In this document: in pieces, positions 5,172 to 5,551 of the stretch
Layout: the number at the start of each line of letters is the position of its first letter
How positions within the stretch are numbered: the stretch's first letter is position 1
From: Planctomycetota bacterium
Lineage (GTDB): Bacteria; Patescibacteriota; Patescibacteriia; Patescibacteriales; UBA12465
DNA: 5,551 nucleotides
Assembly (NCBI GenBank): GCA_025453315.1
Contig: JALOQQ010000070.1
Location: 1-5,551 of the forward strand
Direction: 5' to 3'
Translations under genes and position numbers: made by a program
The notes under the pieces: generated by a model
Told to the model about the DNA's origin: nothing
Databases searched by the model: none
The model's input: only the letters and a program-made list of their open reading frames with translations

Positions 5172-5551
5172 TTATAAATAAATTAAAACATTATCCAATA
5201 CCGAACGAGGGTTAACATTAGCGGCTAAATAAGTTCTCGCTTCCTGAATTTTAGCAAAAATGTTCAACAAATATTCTTGACCACCTTTTTTCCTTATCAC
5301 TTCGGAAATTATTTTTTTTAAATCTTGCCCCAAAAAGCCATGCTGTAAGATATCGTTTTGATTATTACTCAGTAACATAAAGTCACGAGTAATACCTTCT
5401 AATAATTCTATAAAATCCAAAGCAATATTAACTGCTTCACGACCGCTTTTTTTGCTAAACCAAGAATCTAAAGCAGCGAGGCGAGAAACTAGGTTCTGTT
5501 CAAATAAATTTAAAACAGCCTTAGCTTTAATTTGGTAAACCTCATAGTACT
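5172..5551 (-). CDS. holB: DNA polymerase III delta' subunit (HolB), C-terminal ~125 residues; enters from the window's right edge
   Basis: Clamp-loader subunit that helps load the sliding clamp during replication. Only the C-terminal helical collar domain is visible, so the AAA+ part cannot be checked. The frame stays open to the window edge, beginning YYEVYQIKAKAVLNLFEQNL. The all-helical stretch includes LAALDSWFSKKSGREAVNIA and LDFIELLEGITRDFMLL, and ends AANVNPRSVLDNVLIYL. That ending resembles the family's typical NxNPRLxLExLLLxL-type end of delta' and related clamp-loader subunits. A TTG at 5420-5418 in the middle is not the start, because coding continues upstream of it. The call rests mainly on the C-terminal motif and the helical pattern; another clamp-loader subunit is the main alternative. 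Confidence 0.75.
   Translation of the reverse strand, partial: YYEVYQIKAKAVLNLFEQNLVSRLAALDSWFSKKSGREAVNIALDFIELLEGITRDFMLLSNNQNDILQHGFLGQDLKKIISEVIRKKGGQEYLLNIFAKIQEARTYLAANVNPRSVLDNVLIYL

Noticed and set aside
5172..5420. A free-standing 82-residue gene starting at the TTG at 5420
   Set aside because: The same frame continues upstream to the window edge with sensible helical coding sequence, so this is the end of a longer gene.

Overview
The window is AT-rich bacterial DNA in which every recognisable gene lies on the minus strand, so transcription runs from high to low coordinates. In that order the genes are: the end of holB (DNA polymerase III delta'), a lipoprotein beta-propeller, frr (ribosome recycling factor), rseP (site-2 protease), hpf (ribosome hibernation factor), groES, and the first 350 codons of groEL. 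All visible starts chosen are ATG and all six visible stops are TAA. No in-frame TGA is read as an amino acid, so the standard code fits. The low GC, the near absence of Shine-Dalgarno sequences, the stripped-down frr-rseP adjacency and a hydrophilic insert in RseP suggest a Patescibacteria (Candidate Phyla Radiation) genome. That assignment is inference, because no rRNA is present.

The right part (about 5551 to 2101) looks like a housekeeping string: holB, the lipoprotein with its own sigma70-type promoter, frr, rseP, then an intrinsic terminator at 2101-2128. No convincing terminator lies between the lipoprotein, frr and rseP, so these three may share a transcript. hpf follows as a single-gene unit, with its own extended -10 promoter (2066-2094) and a strong terminator just after its stop (1686-1713).

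The left part is the heat-shock chaperonin operon groES-groEL. It has an extended -10 promoter (1630-1657). A CIRCE operator (1599-1625) sits at the predicted transcription start, with one perfect 9-base half and one 7/9 half, so repression by HrcA is expected. The leader is long, about 170 nt.

The most interesting signal is that groES and groEL are each preceded by a hairpin of the form UUUUCC...GGAAAA. Its 3' arm carries GGAAAAA exactly 9 nt before the ATG. These are the only two genes in the window with a GGA ribosome-binding-like sequence, and in both it is base-paired. The arrangement resembles a pair of AU-rich RNA thermometers layered on HrcA control. In addition, a 10-base segment early in the leader is perfectly complementary to the loop region of the groES hairpin.
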